A stretch of 18,083 nt of DNA, taken from NCBI GenBank assembly GCA_030623035.1, contig JAUXFK010000025.1, positions 1 through 18,083 of the forward strand, in the 5' to 3' direction. Positions 1 through 8,537 of the stretch are shown in pieces. The notes under the pieces were generated by a model. The model ran no database searches. It saw only the letters and a list, made by a program, of their open reading frames with translations, and was not told the DNA's origin. The position numbers and the translations under genes are program-made. The stretch's first letter is position 1. Each line of letters starts with the position of its first letter. The stretch comes from Deltaproteobacteria bacterium. Lineage in GTDB: Bacteria; Desulfobacterota; UBA8473.

Positions 1-164
1 AAGTGAGGTGTTGAATTTTTAAGATTTGTTGTAGAGGGGGGGGCAAATTTTTCCCCTTGACAAAAGTCGAACATGGATGGGGGGCGGGTCGGACCAAGCT
101 AACAACTGAAATCAAGGACTTTATCTATGATGTTGAGTAGAGCATCAGCATAGCAAATAAAAGC
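1..164. other. Non-coding edge downstream of the radical SAM gene
   Basis: No reading frame with protein-family character is visible. The plus strand has a run of eight G (36-43) and a run of six G (79-84), with GGGGCAAATTTTTCCCC (40-56) forming an imperfect small palindrome. The palindrome is not followed by a T tract in the direction of transcription, so I do not call it a terminator. Confidence 0.5.
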
Positions 165-1847
165 CTACGCCAGCGCCTCTTGATACTCGGCAAAGAGGTG
201 TTCCTTCTTTATCCCGTGGTCTATAAAATCCCATGGAAAGATCTCCTCAGGATGCCTTTGCCTGTATACATAAAAGTCAGGATTTATATCTACCTCTTTA
301 AATGCCCTTTTCCAATCTCCGCCAAATTGATACGCAGCAAGGATGATTCTACCTACCCTTCGATCACCTCTACTGAGAAGAGTTTGTATATAGCTCCATT
401 TCGGGAGATCAGAAGTAATATTGATGTTCCCCTCTCTCTTTAATCCATTTCTTATTATCTTCAGTTTGTTATTGAGAGATTTCACATCATCGAAAGGATG
501 CCACTGAAATGGTGTTGCCGGTTTTGGGACAAAAGAGTTGATGCTGAGGGTTATCCTTCCGATCCGTTTTTTCCCCTTGCTCGCCTTTAAGATATGATGT
601 TTCAGCTTTTTTATAAGGGAAACAATCTCTTCGATATCTTCGATCGTCTCTGTAGGTAGGCCTATCATAAAGTAAAGCTTTAGATGGAATATATCATTGT
701 CGATCACCATCCGGGCTGCATTCAGTATGTCGTCTTCAGTAATCTTTTTGTTTATAACCTTTCGCAACCTTTCTGAGCCTACTTCCGGGGCAATGGATAT
801 GGTTTTGTGGCCACTTGCTTTTAAATATTTAATCACGGTATGGTTAAGAGAATCCGCTCTTAAAGAAGCAACAGAGACCTTTTTGTTTTTTTTTATTACT
901 GAATCACATAGCTCATTAAGCCCTGGATGGCTCAAAACATCCGCTCCGACGAAGCCTATCTTATCAACCTTATCCAGTGCATTGGTAACCGTATCACCGA
1001 GATTCTTAAGCCCCCTTCTCCTGTATGGACGGTAGATGAAATAAGTGGCACAAAATCGGCATCCCCACTTACATCCACGGCTGATCTCTACAAGGAACAT
1101 ATTGCTGAATTCAGTATGGGGGGTTGTTATTATGGAATGCGTCTTGAATCGATTTATGTCTTTTATCCATCTCCTCTTGATTCGTTGACAGAATCCACTT
1201 TCGGGCATAAACTCCTTGATCGTGCCTTCACTTTTATAACTCACGTTGTAATATCCGGGAACATAGACCCCTTCTATACTCGCCATCTTCTCTAAGACTT
1301 TATCCTTATTATAACCATTCTCAGCGCTTTTTTTATATGACTCGACAAGTTCTGTGAGAGCTTCCTCACCTTCACCGATTACAAACAGGTCGATAAAATC
1401 GGATATGGGCTCAGGGTTCATACTGGGGGCTATACCACCTGCGATAATCAGGGGATAGTTGTTTTTTCTCTCTTCTCTTTGCAGTGGTATCTTTGCCAGA
1501 TTCAAGATCCTTAATATATTTAAATAGTCATTCTCAAAAGAGATGGAAAAGGCAATGATGTCAAACTTATATAGAGGCTTTTGTGATTCTAATGTAAATA
1601 GGGCGGTATTGGTATTTATATATCTTTGATCTTCATCTTTGTCAGGTAGAAAAACCCTCTCACAGAGTATATCCGGAAAGCTATTCAGGTGTTGATAGAT
1701 GGTATGGACACCTAAGTTCGACATCCCGACATGGTAGATGTTTGGATAGGCAATGGCAATCGTAGTCTTGCCTCCCCAGGGTTTTATAATAGTACCTTCT
1801 TCTTTTGCAAGTGTTTTTTTAGCCTTGTCGATCAGCCCCCAATACAT
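165..1847 (-). CDS. B12-binding-type radical SAM protein, function unknown
   Basis: A 560-residue protein of the COG1032 type (cobalamin-binding-like N-terminal region followed by a radical SAM core). The N-terminal part, about residues 28-170, has the Rossmann-like features of this group: YPNIYHVGMSNLG at 34-46, AGGIAPSMNPEP at 136-147 and IGEGEEAL at 157-164. No DxHxxG cobalamin-ligand motif is visible. The radical SAM signature CKWGCRFC supplies Cys259, Cys263 and Cys266 (CxxxCxxC) to bind a 4Fe-4S cluster and SAM. The start is an ATG 2 nt after the ftsZ stop with only a weak Shine-Dalgarno, so translation is probably coupled to ftsZ. Related proteins are sometimes fused to a DUF2344 domain; none is seen here or downstream. 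The substrate is unknown. A radical SAM enzyme is certain; any link to division rests only on position. Confidence 0.88.
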   Translation of the reverse strand: MYWGLIDKAKKTLAKEEGTIIKPWGGKTTIAIAYPNIYHVGMSNLGVHTIYQHLNSFPDILCERVFLPDKDEDQRYINTNTALFTLESQKPLYKFDIIAFSISFENDYLNILRILNLAKIPLQREERKNNYPLIIAGGIAPSMNPEPISDFIDLFVIGEGEEALTELVESYKKSAENGYNKDKVLEKMASIEGVYVPGYYNVSYKSEGTIKEFMPESGFCQRIKRRWIKDINRFKTHSIITTPHTEFSNMFLVEISRGCKWGCRFCATYFIYRPYRRRGLKNLGDTVTNALDKVDKIGFVGADVLSHPGLNELCDSVIKKNKKVSVASLRADSLNHTVIKYLKASGHKTISIAPEVGSERLRKVINKKITEDDILNAARMVIDNDIFHLKLYFMIGLPTETIEDIEEIVSLIKKLKHHILKASKGKKRIGRITLSINSFVPKPATPFQWHPFDDVKSLNNKLKIIRNGLKREGNINITSDLPKWSYIQTLLSRGDRRVGRIILAAYQFGGDWKRAFKEVDINPDFYVYRQRHPEEIFPWDFIDHGIKKEHLFAEYQEALA

Positions 1848-1849
1848 CC

Positions 1850-3028
1850 CTATTCTCTAATTTCTTTTCTCAAGAAAGCCGGAATTTCATATTCATAATA
1901 ATCCTCTTCTTCTGGAAACTCCGGGGTGATTCTCCCCAGGCGAATAACCTCTCTATCTCCGAAATCCTTTCTAATATAAGTTGGGATATCCCTGTCCTTA
2001 TCTTTCACGGTTGTAAAAATCTTCTCCTGTGAATGGCCATTTTTCTTGTCATACCTTACTTCTTCTACGCCCTTTTTAAAACCGGTAGCAATAACAGTAA
2101 CACGAACCTCATCGTCCATAGCGTCATTAATAACCGCTCCGAATATTATATTCGCATCTTCATGGGCCTGTTCTTGAATCAAGGTGGATGCCTCATTTAT
2201 TTCGTGTAGAGTTAAGTCGGAACCTCCTGTAATATTAATTAGAATCCCTCTTGCCCCTTCTATACTTAAGTCCTGTAATAAAGGGCTGGATATGGCGTTT
2301 TGGGCAGCTTCTATCGCCTTATTTTCTCCACTTGAAGCCCCTGTCCCCATGATAGCCAGACCCTTCTCCGACATAGTCGTTTTAACGTCAGCAAAGTCGA
2401 GATTGATTAAACCATTGACTGTAATTAAATCAGATATGCCTCTTACCGCATGGAGTAAGACTTCATCAGCCATCTTAAATGCACCGAGCAAAGGGGTATT
2501 CTTTTCACTAATTAATAAGAGCCTCTGGTTGGGTATCGTAATTAAAGTATCTGCTACCCTTTTCAATTCTGTGATTCCTTCTTCTGCTGTTCTCTGGCGC
2601 TTTTTTCCTTCAAAAAGAAAGGGTTTGGTAACAACAGCTACGGTTAATGCCCCAATCTCTTTGGAGATTTCAGCCGCTACAGGTGCGCCTCCGGTTCCGG
2701 TACCGCCCCCCATACCTGCGGTAATAAAGACCATATCCGTACCCATAAGCAGCTCTCTTATCCTTTCCCTGTCTTCCTCGGCTGCATTTCTGCCGGTTGC
2801 CGGATCTGCTCCTGCTCCCAGTCCTTTAGTTAAACGTTCTCCAAGCTGCAATTTTAACGGGGCATTGGATATCCTCAATGCCTGGGCATCCGTATTGGCA
2901 CTGATGAAATCCACGCCCTCCAGTTTAGATTGGATCATGGTGTTTACCGCATTACACCCCCCGCCTCCAATCCCGAAGACCTTAATCTTAGCCGGTTGTT
3001 TTGCATTCTCACTCATTTCAAAAATCAC
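1850..3028 (-). CDS. ftsZ: Cell division protein FtsZ
   Basis: Tubulin-like GTPase that polymerises at midcell into the Z-ring and organises septal wall synthesis. The 392-residue protein has the family's usual length and order: GIGGGGCNAV at 19-28, the tubulin signature GMGGGTGTG at 105-113, and the T7 catalytic loop NLDFAD at 209-214, which supplies the acidic residues for GTP hydrolysis across the subunit interface. A variable linker then leads to the C-terminal peptide EIPAFLRKEIRE, which normally binds FtsA and other partners. The start is GTG at 3028, chosen because GGAGG lies 7 nt upstream; the in-frame ATG at 3016 is about 19 nt from that site and less suitable. It lies 38 bp after ftsA, as is standard at the end of dcw clusters. 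No missing residue was noticed. Confidence 0.98.
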   Translation of the reverse strand: MIFEMSENAKQPAKIKVFGIGGGGCNAVNTMIQSKLEGVDFISANTDAQALRISNAPLKLQLGERLTKGLGAGADPATGRNAAEEDRERIRELLMGTDMVFITAGMGGGTGTGGAPVAAEISKEIGALTVAVVTKPFLFEGKKRQRTAEEGITELKRVADTLITIPNQRLLLISEKNTPLLGAFKMADEVLLHAVRGISDLITVNGLINLDFADVKTTMSEKGLAIMGTGASSGENKAIEAAQNAISSPLLQDLSIEGARGILINITGGSDLTLHEINEASTLIQEQAHEDANIIFGAVINDAMDDEVRVTVIATGFKKGVEEVRYDKKNGHSQEKIFTTVKDKDRDIPTYIRKDFGDREVIRLGRITPEFPEEEDYYEYEIPAFLRKEIRE

Positions 3029-3066
3029 TGTAATACCTCCTTATTTATTGGTTGTTTTTAGTAAAT

Positions 3067-4299
3067 TTATAAAAAAGCCTCTTCAAACCATTTCTTAAAC
3101 TTGTTTGATACTTTGCCCAGTATGTTTCCATCTTTACGTTTGAATTTGTTTGTGTTTCGGCCGTTACTACCATAAAGTAGCAGCCCAACCCCTGTGCTAT
3201 ACATTGGATTATTGACCACATCGGATACCCCCTCTATCCCCACTGGATAGCCCACTCTAACCGGGAGGTTAAATATGCTTTCGCCCAGTTCCGGTAAGCC
3301 TTCCAGTAAGGCAGACCCTCCTGTTATAACAACACCTGAGGCCATTAGGCCATCGCAATTCGATTTAATCAATTCCCGTTTCACCAGTGAAAATATCTCT
3401 TCCATACGAGGCTCTATTATATTACTTAACTGTCGTCTTGGAAGAACCCTTGGGGCTCTCCCTCCTACACTGGGAACCTCAATCGTTTCATCCCGATTAA
3501 CCAATTCCGGAAATGCACAACCGTATTTCTTCTTGATCTTTTCCGCTTCAGTCGTAGGAGTTCTCAATCCTACGGCAATATCGGAAGTAACATGGTCACC
3601 CCCCAATGATAAGACCGATGTATGTTTAATATTTCCATTTGAGAATATGGCAATATCTGTCGTTCCTCCGCCGATGTCGATTAAAATAACGCCCAGTTCT
3701 TTTTCGTCTGCGCTGAGAGTCGCCTTACTTGAGGCCAGTTGCTCCAATACAATATCCGAGATGTCCAGTCCTATTCTGTTTGTACATTTAATGATATTTT
3801 GTTTCGTGTTTGTAGCTCCAGTAACGATATGTACCCTGGTCTCCAACCTCACTCCAATCATCCCGACAGGTTCCTGGATTCCATCTTGTTCGTCAACAAT
3901 GAATTCCTGCGGAAGAATGTGTAGGACCTCTCTGTCTAGTGGGATAGCGATGGCTTTCGCTGCATCTATAACCCTTCTCACGTCATTTTTTTTTACTTCT
4001 CGATTTTTAATGGCAATGATACCCAGGCTGTTGAACCCTTTAATATGGGCACCAGAAATTCCTGTATATACGGAATGAATCTCAGAACCTGCCATTAACT
4101 CTGCTTCCTCAATTGCTTTTCTTAGAGAGTTAACAGTACTTTCGATATTTACCACTACCCCCTTTCGGAGGCCTTCTGAGGGATAAGTACCGATCCCAAT
4201 AATATTTATGCCTCCGTTGGTTTTTTCCCCGACGATTGCACATACCTTTGTAGTACCAATATCCAGACCTACGATTATGTTATTTTGATTATTACCCAC
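3067..4299 (-). CDS. ftsA: Cell division protein FtsA
   Basis: Actin/Hsp70-fold ATPase that tethers FtsZ to the membrane and recruits later division proteins. The 410-residue protein begins with the phosphate-1 motif GLDIGTTK near residues 11-18. The phosphate-2 motif LIDIGGGTTDIAIF lies just past the middle and the adenosine-type motif VVITGGSALLEGL in the last third. The C-terminal stretch GKVSNKFKKWFEEAF is the expected amphipathic membrane-targeting helix. A longer frame runs upstream to 4386, but I chose GTG at 4299: GGAGG sits 7 nt before it, the longer version would overlap ftsQ by over 80 nt, and the extension has no FtsA character. The Shine-Dalgarno overlaps the ftsQ TGA stop, so the two genes are probably translationally coupled. 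Confidence 0.97.
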   Translation of the reverse strand: MGNNQNNIIVGLDIGTTKVCAIVGEKTNGGINIIGIGTYPSEGLRKGVVVNIESTVNSLRKAIEEAELMAGSEIHSVYTGISGAHIKGFNSLGIIAIKNREVKKNDVRRVIDAAKAIAIPLDREVLHILPQEFIVDEQDGIQEPVGMIGVRLETRVHIVTGATNTKQNIIKCTNRIGLDISDIVLEQLASSKATLSADEKELGVILIDIGGGTTDIAIFSNGNIKHTSVLSLGGDHVTSDIAVGLRTPTTEAEKIKKKYGCAFPELVNRDETIEVPSVGGRAPRVLPRRQLSNIIEPRMEEIFSLVKRELIKSNCDGLMASGVVITGGSALLEGLPELGESIFNLPVRVGYPVGIEGVSDVVNNPMYSTGVGLLLYGSNGRNTNKFKRKDGNILGKVSNKFKKWFEEAFL

Positions 4300-4303
4300 C
4301 TTT

Positions 4304-4311
4304 TCACCTCC
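4304..4311 (-). promoter_or_regulatory. Ribosome-binding site of ftsA, overlapping the ftsQ stop
   Basis: On the minus strand this reads GGAGGTGA, with the last three bases forming the ftsQ stop codon. The GGAGG core lies 7 nt from the GTG at 4299. It fixes the ftsA start and suggests that ribosomes ending ftsQ re-initiate on ftsA. Confidence 0.85.
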
Positions 4312-5173
4312 CCCTTCTTTTTTGTAAGGCTGCCAAGGTTTGCGGTGATTCTGTTTTGTCGAGCTTAACATAGACCTTTTCCCCATAGACCAGGTTGATA
4401 TAATCCGCCTTTTTATATTTATTCTGTAGGTCAGCCATGACTTTCTTCAGCCGATCGAGTTTTCTACCATAATCGTTAAACCCCAGCTTTATCTGTGTTG
4501 CATCTTTCATTGTGAAGATGGTCAGACCACTGTGAGGGTCCATATTGATCTCTGACAGTTCGTCCATACTCAGGACTTTTTTCCCGTTTATTTCATCCAT
4601 AATGGTTAAGGCCTTTTCAATAAGACGCTTTGATACACTTTCATTGGCTGCTAAAACAGTTGATTCCAGACCCGTCAGGATGGGGACATCGAGAGCATCC
4701 TCAGGCCCTATTTCTTTAAATATAACGCCCTGTTTATCGATGAGATATAGCCTGTCCAGGTTAATTATGGCAATTGGATCCCTTTCAGTAATACTTATGA
4801 AAATTTTTTGCGGCAGTTTTCGCTTTAATAGGGCATTTTCTATCCATGGGTGCTGTTCTATCCTCTTACTCGCTTCTTTTAGATTGATGGTGAGTATGTT
4901 CATCCCAATGCCGATTCTTGCCATGTTTAGGACTTCCATATCCGTAAGCTTTTTTTCTCCATTAACTATGATTTGTTGAACACTAAAATAAGGGGATGTG
5001 CAAAGATAAGAAAGGAAGATATAACCGATTAATCCTAGTGCTCCGATTGAGACAAGAGGAAAGATCACTTTAGAGAACCTAGAGATTATGAGGGAGTAAT
5101 CCGGCTTATTTTTCCTTTTTTGCCGGCTACTTGTTTTATTGCTTTTGACTTTTCCAGTCTTATAATGCCTCAT
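4304..5173 (-). CDS. ftsQ: Cell division protein FtsQ/DivIB
   Basis: Bitopic inner-membrane division protein that links cytoplasmic FtsA/FtsZ to the septal synthesis enzymes through FtsB and FtsL. The 289 residues follow the family plan. A basic cytoplasmic tail (about 1-34, rich in Lys and Arg) precedes one transmembrane segment (about 36-57). A POTRA-like domain starts near residue 64 (FSVQQIIVNGEKKLTDMEVL) and continues through HPWIENALLKRKLP and ITERDPIAIINL. The FtsQ beta-domain follows, with YLIDKQGVIF and the LDRLKKVMADL region near the C-terminus. The start ATG has GAGGAGG about 5 nt upstream. It follows ddl after 86 bp and its stop overlaps the ftsA ribosome-binding site. FtsQ is poorly conserved in sequence, so the call rests on the architecture together with the ddl-ftsQ-ftsA position. 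Confidence 0.94.
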   Translation of the reverse strand: MRHYKTGKVKSNKTSSRQKRKNKPDYSLIISRFSKVIFPLVSIGALGLIGYIFLSYLCTSPYFSVQQIIVNGEKKLTDMEVLNMARIGIGMNILTINLKEASKRIEQHPWIENALLKRKLPQKIFISITERDPIAIINLDRLYLIDKQGVIFKEIGPEDALDVPILTGLESTVLAANESVSKRLIEKALTIMDEINGKKVLSMDELSEINMDPHSGLTIFTMKDATQIKLGFNDYGRKLDRLKKVMADLQNKYKKADYINLVYGEKVYVKLDKTESPQTLAALQKRRGR

Positions 5174-5259
5174 TGTTTCCTCCTCGATAATGTTAAAATG
5201 CCTGACGGTTATTTAAGAACTTAAAAGATACAAAAAGCTTGTAACGACTTTGGAGCTAT

Positions 5260-6186
5260 TCATTGTGAATGTAGCCTGGCACTCTCTAACATCTCTTGTA
5301 CGAGAGTATTAAAATCATATCCGGCATGATACGCAGCCTTTGGAAGCAGGCTTGTCTTGGTCATCCCGGGAATTGTGTTTATTTCAAGGATGTTTGCGTT
5401 CCCTTTTACATCCAGAATCATATCGACTCTGGCAGCCCCATGGCATCCTAAAGCCTTATAGGCCTTTAAGGCTGTGTTTTGTATCTCCGACAATTGTTCA
5501 TTGGCCAACCTCGCAGGAAAGATATACTCTGTCATGCCACTTGTGTACTTTGATTCGTAATCGTAGAATCCACTTTTGGGGACGATCTCAATGACTGGAA
5601 GGGGAGACCCGTTTAAAATCCCCACCGTTATCTCCGGCCCATCGATGAATTCCTCAATGATGATCTGATCGTTGAATCTGAAAGCCTCTTTTATCGCCTT
5701 CTTAAGTTGTCCTTCATTTTTAACGATACTTATGCCTATTGTCGAACCTTCTGATACTGGTTTAACCACCAAAGGATATCCCGATAGGATCTTTTCCCCT
5801 GGTCTGTCTTTTAAGTAATTCTCTGCCTGAAAAACCTGAAAGTCAGGGGTTTGTAATCTGTGGAACATTAAAATTATTTTGGTCATATATTTATTCATTG
5901 CCAGAGCGCTTGCCAACACCCCTGAGCCCGTATATGGAATTCCCATAATCTCCAGCATCCCCTGGATTGTCCCATCCTCTCCCCATCGACCGTGGAGTGC
6001 AATGAAGGCAACGTCGATCCTGTCTGTTAGCAACCTCTTTGCAACATCCTTATCCACATCTATTGAGCATGCGTTATAACCCTTCTCTTTAAGAGCTGAG
6101 AGTATGGCATTACCACTTAAAAGAGAGATGTCCCGTTCTGCCGATAACCCACCTAATAAGACCCCGACCTTTTTATCTTCCCACAT
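5260..6186 (-). CDS. ddl: D-alanine--D-alanine ligase
   Basis: ATP-grasp ligase that makes D-Ala-D-Ala, the dipeptide MurF adds to UDP-MurNAc-tripeptide. The 308-residue length matches the short DdlB type found in dcw clusters. The N-terminal motif VLLGGLSAERDISL includes Glu17, which positions the first D-Ala. HGRWGEDGTIQG starts at His65, followed by GIPYTGSGVLASALAMNK. The ATP-grasp core shows PLVVKPVSEGSTIGIS and IIEEFIDGPEITVGIL. The metal and substrate end shows ILEINTIPGMTKTSLLP, containing the Glu and Asn metal ligands and the loop that closes over the second D-Ala. The ATG start follows the murB stop by 3 nt, and its AGGAG site lies within the end of murB. No key residue appears to be missing. 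Confidence 0.97.
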   Translation of the reverse strand: MWEDKKVGVLLGGLSAERDISLLSGNAILSALKEKGYNACSIDVDKDVAKRLLTDRIDVAFIALHGRWGEDGTIQGMLEIMGIPYTGSGVLASALAMNKYMTKIILMFHRLQTPDFQVFQAENYLKDRPGEKILSGYPLVVKPVSEGSTIGISIVKNEGQLKKAIKEAFRFNDQIIIEEFIDGPEITVGILNGSPLPVIEIVPKSGFYDYESKYTSGMTEYIFPARLANEQLSEIQNTALKAYKALGCHGAARVDMILDVKGNANILEINTIPGMTKTSLLPKAAYHAGYDFNTLVQEMLESARLHSQ

Positions 6187-6189
6187 AGG

Positions 6190-7128
6190 TTAGTTCTCTC
6201 CTACGATCTTTATTTCCGGCTCTAATGTAATGCCTGTTTTTTGATATACCCGAGTTTTGACCTCTTCTATTAAGCACAGTACATCGTTTGCTGTAGCATC
6301 CCCACTATTCACGATGATGTTGGCATGCATATCCGAGACCCTGGCCCCTCCTATTTGCGTACCTTTAAGACCCGCCTGATCAATCAACCTGCCGGCTTTT
6401 TTACCTTCAGGATTCTTGAATATTGAACCCGCATTTGGAAATTCCAGGGGTAGTGTTTTCTTCCTTTTCTTCATTTCTTCCTGTATTGTTCTTTTTATAT
6501 GGGATTGATTATCCTTCTTTAGTTGAAATATCGCGCTTAACACGATACTTCTCGGAGGTAGCTGTAGGTTTCTGTATGAAAACATCAACTCCTCTTTTTT
6601 TTGGGTAATGAGCTTTCCCTTGTGGTCTAATATGGTGATGGATTGGATAGCATCTTCAAATGTTCCGAGCCTGCCGCCGGCATTCATAACAATACCACCA
6701 CCCACAGTGCCGGGGATGCCGCAGGCAAATTCAAAGCCCGAAAGACTATGATCTACGCAAAACTTGACTAATTTGACCAATGATACCCCTGCCTCTGCAA
6801 ATATCAGGGGAGATTTATTCCCTTCTATTAATTCTAATCGGTTAAAACCGGGGGGTAGGCTTATTACGACGTCTCTTACTCCTCTATCTCCAATTAAGAG
6901 GTTCGTCCCATTGCCCAGGATTAAGTAAGGCGTTTGCTCTTCATTTAAGTATCGAATAATCTTTATAAGGTCTTCCCTGCCATCAGGAAATACGATTACA
7001 TCCGCTGGTCCGCCCACTTTTAAAGAAGTGTACTCTTTTAACGGATGATTAATAAGCAGGTCTCCTTTTATAACCTCCTTGATTTTCTCTATCTGTCTTC
7101 CGTTGTCCGTTAACCGTTTACCGTTCAC
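6190..7128 (-). CDS. murB: UDP-N-acetylenolpyruvoylglucosamine reductase (MurB, type II)
   Basis: FAD enzyme that uses NADPH to reduce UDP-GlcNAc-enolpyruvate to UDP-MurNAc, the second committed step of peptidoglycan synthesis. The 312 residues include the FAD-binding region TSLKVGGPADVIVFPDG (34-50), the GNGTNLL loop at 72-78 and GIPGTVGGGIVMNAGG. Then come FSYRNLQLP and PNAGSIFKNPEG, whose Ser is the proton donor, and a terminal LEPEIKIVG with the conserved Glu. FSYRN together with NAGSIFKNP is typical of type II MurB. The start is GTG at 7128, with AGG about 6 nt upstream. It overlaps the 3' end of murC by 11 nt, and the first residues (MNGKRLTDNG) come from a heptamer repeat. No better start is visible before the conserved region. 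Confidence 0.96.
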   Translation of the reverse strand: MNGKRLTDNGRQIEKIKEVIKGDLLINHPLKEYTSLKVGGPADVIVFPDGREDLIKIIRYLNEEQTPYLILGNGTNLLIGDRGVRDVVISLPPGFNRLELIEGNKSPLIFAEAGVSLVKLVKFCVDHSLSGFEFACGIPGTVGGGIVMNAGGRLGTFEDAIQSITILDHKGKLITQKKEELMFSYRNLQLPPRSIVLSAIFQLKKDNQSHIKRTIQEEMKKRKKTLPLEFPNAGSIFKNPEGKKAGRLIDQAGLKGTQIGGARVSDMHANIIVNSGDATANDVLCLIEEVKTRVYQKTGITLEPEIKIVGEN

Positions 7129-7135
7129 CGTTTAC
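7101..7135. repeat. Five tandem heptamers (CGTTNAC) across the murC/murB junction
   Basis: On the plus strand the 35 bases divide without a gap into CGTTGTC, CGTTAAC, CGTTTAC, CGTTCAC and CGTTTAC. The array covers the last codons and stop of murC and the GTG start and first codons of murB, which overlap here in different frames. It therefore encodes VNGER at the end of MurC and MNGKRLTDNG at the start of MurB. Tandem heptamers are more usual in spacers, so I infer expansion into a gene junction. Repeats of this kind may occur elsewhere in the genome, but that cannot be tested here. Confidence 0.85.
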
Positions 7136-8503
7136 CTGCAACATCTTCTCTATCAACTCATCTCCAACCTTGTATATATCTCCTGCCCCCATCGTAATTA
7201 ACAGATCGCCCTGCTTTAGTATCTTCTTTAGATGGGAAGCAATCCTGTCCTTGTCCGGTAAAAATGATATGTTCTTATACCCATGTTCCTTCATCCCATC
7301 AAAGAGAGACCTTGCATCGACTCCTGGTATTGGGTCTTCGCCCGCAGGATATATATCTGTAATGATTAATACATCTGCCTGATTGAAGGCACCTAGAAAA
7401 TCTTCATAAAGGTCTTTGACCCGTGTGAATCGATGGGGCTGGAAAACAGCGACGATTCGCCTCCCCCATCCAGCCTTTGCCCCGGACAGGGTCGCTTTTA
7501 TCTCTATGGGATGGTGGGCATAGTCATCTACAATAAGGATATTGTTGTACTCACCCTTTATCTGAAACCTTCGCTGGATACCTCCAAAGTTATTTAGGCT
7601 TTCCTGTATGCAGTCAAAATCCATGTCCAGTTCAAGGCCAACGGCTATGGCTGCTAAGGAATTGTATACATTGTGAGTGCCTGGCATTTGAAGTTTAATC
7701 TTACCGAGGGATTCCCCGTGACGTAATACATCAAAATTTGTCTCGTCACCATTAAATGCAAGCTCTCTTGCCTGAATATCTGCCTGGCTTGTTAACCCAT
7801 AAGTTATATATCTCTTTTTTATTTCTGGTATCAGGCCCTGGATGTTCTTATGATCCAAACATATAATAGCCAAACCGTAAAAGGGGATCTTATTTATGAA
7901 GTCTAAATAGGACTTTTTTACTTCTGCCATGTCCCTGTAATGGTCCATATGCTCCTGGTCTATGTTTGTAACCACAGCAATTGTAGGGGAAAGTTTTAAA
8001 AAGGAACCGTCACTTTCGTCTGCCTCGGCAACCAGAAAATCTCCCTGTCCGAGTTTCGCATTGCTGTCTATACTATTTAATTTTCCCCCGATTATTACTG
8101 TAGGGTCCATACCCCTTTGAGCCAGTACCGTTGCTATCATTGATGTAGTCGTGGTCTTTCCATGAGTGCCTGATACCGCAATACTGTATTTCATCCTCAT
8201 CAATTCTGCGAGCATTTCTGCCCGGGGGATAACAGGGATAAGACGTTCGTGGGCTTCTATTACTTCAGGATTATTGGGGCTTATGGCTGAAGATATTACC
8301 ACTACGCTTGCATCTTTCAGGTTGTCCTTGCCGTGTCCGTAACTCATAGCGGCCCCTAAGTGACGTAGCCTTATTGTAATCTCAGACTCCTTTATATCTG
8401 ATCCACTCACTTTATATCCCAGGTTGAGTAAGACCTCGGCAATACCGCTCATTCCAATACCACCGATTCCTACAAAATGGATATGCTTTTTCTTTTTATA
8501 CAT
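7118..8503 (-). CDS. murC: UDP-N-acetylmuramate--L-alanine ligase (MurC)
   Basis: Cytoplasmic ATP-dependent ligase that adds L-Ala to UDP-MurNAc, the first of the Mur ligase steps. The 461-residue length is normal for MurC. The N-terminal UDP-binding domain shows HFVGIGGIGMSGIAEVL from residue 9. The ATP P-loop GTHGKTTTT is at 112-120, followed by AEADESDGSFLKLSP and VVTNIDQEHMDHY of the central domain. The C-terminal domain carries NNFGGIQRRFQIKG, VDDYAHHPIEI and VFQPHRFTR. GTHGKT and DDYAHHP together distinguish MurC from MurD, MurE and MurF. The ATG has AAGGA about 6 nt upstream. A 308-bp spacer with a large inverted repeat separates it from murG, and a candidate promoter lies 28-63 bp upstream of the ATG, so murC may be partly transcribed on its own. 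Confidence 0.98.
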   Translation of the reverse strand: MYKKKKHIHFVGIGGIGMSGIAEVLLNLGYKVSGSDIKESEITIRLRHLGAAMSYGHGKDNLKDASVVVISSAISPNNPEVIEAHERLIPVIPRAEMLAELMRMKYSIAVSGTHGKTTTTSMIATVLAQRGMDPTVIIGGKLNSIDSNAKLGQGDFLVAEADESDGSFLKLSPTIAVVTNIDQEHMDHYRDMAEVKKSYLDFINKIPFYGLAIICLDHKNIQGLIPEIKKRYITYGLTSQADIQARELAFNGDETNFDVLRHGESLGKIKLQMPGTHNVYNSLAAIAVGLELDMDFDCIQESLNNFGGIQRRFQIKGEYNNILIVDDYAHHPIEIKATLSGAKAGWGRRIVAVFQPHRFTRVKDLYEDFLGAFNQADVLIITDIYPAGEDPIPGVDARSLFDGMKEHGYKNISFLPDKDRIASHLKKILKQGDLLITMGAGDIYKVGDELIEKMLQVNGER

Positions 8504-8537
8504 AGAGTTCCTTTATGCCGGGCTTTTGGGAATGTAT

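Noticed and set aside
57..62. TTGACA, perfect -35 consensus on the plus strand
   Set aside because: At 17 nt spacing the -10 position is G-rich, and no plus-strand gene follows.
2184..3098. 304-residue plus-strand open frame
   Set aside because: It is antisense to ftsZ and a low-complexity Pro/Ser/Ala/Leu shadow with no family motif; ftsZ is unambiguous.
3275..4078. 267-residue plus-strand open frame
   Set aside because: Antisense to ftsA, Ser/Pro-rich and without domain features.
4300..4386. N-terminal extension of FtsA (29 residues)
   Set aside because: It overlaps ftsQ, lacks a ribosome-binding site and has no FtsA-like residues; a strong site precedes GTG 4299.
7101..7135. Heptamer array as a CRISPR or phage attachment site
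   Set aside because: The units are 7 bp, contiguous and without spacers; no cas or integrase gene is near.
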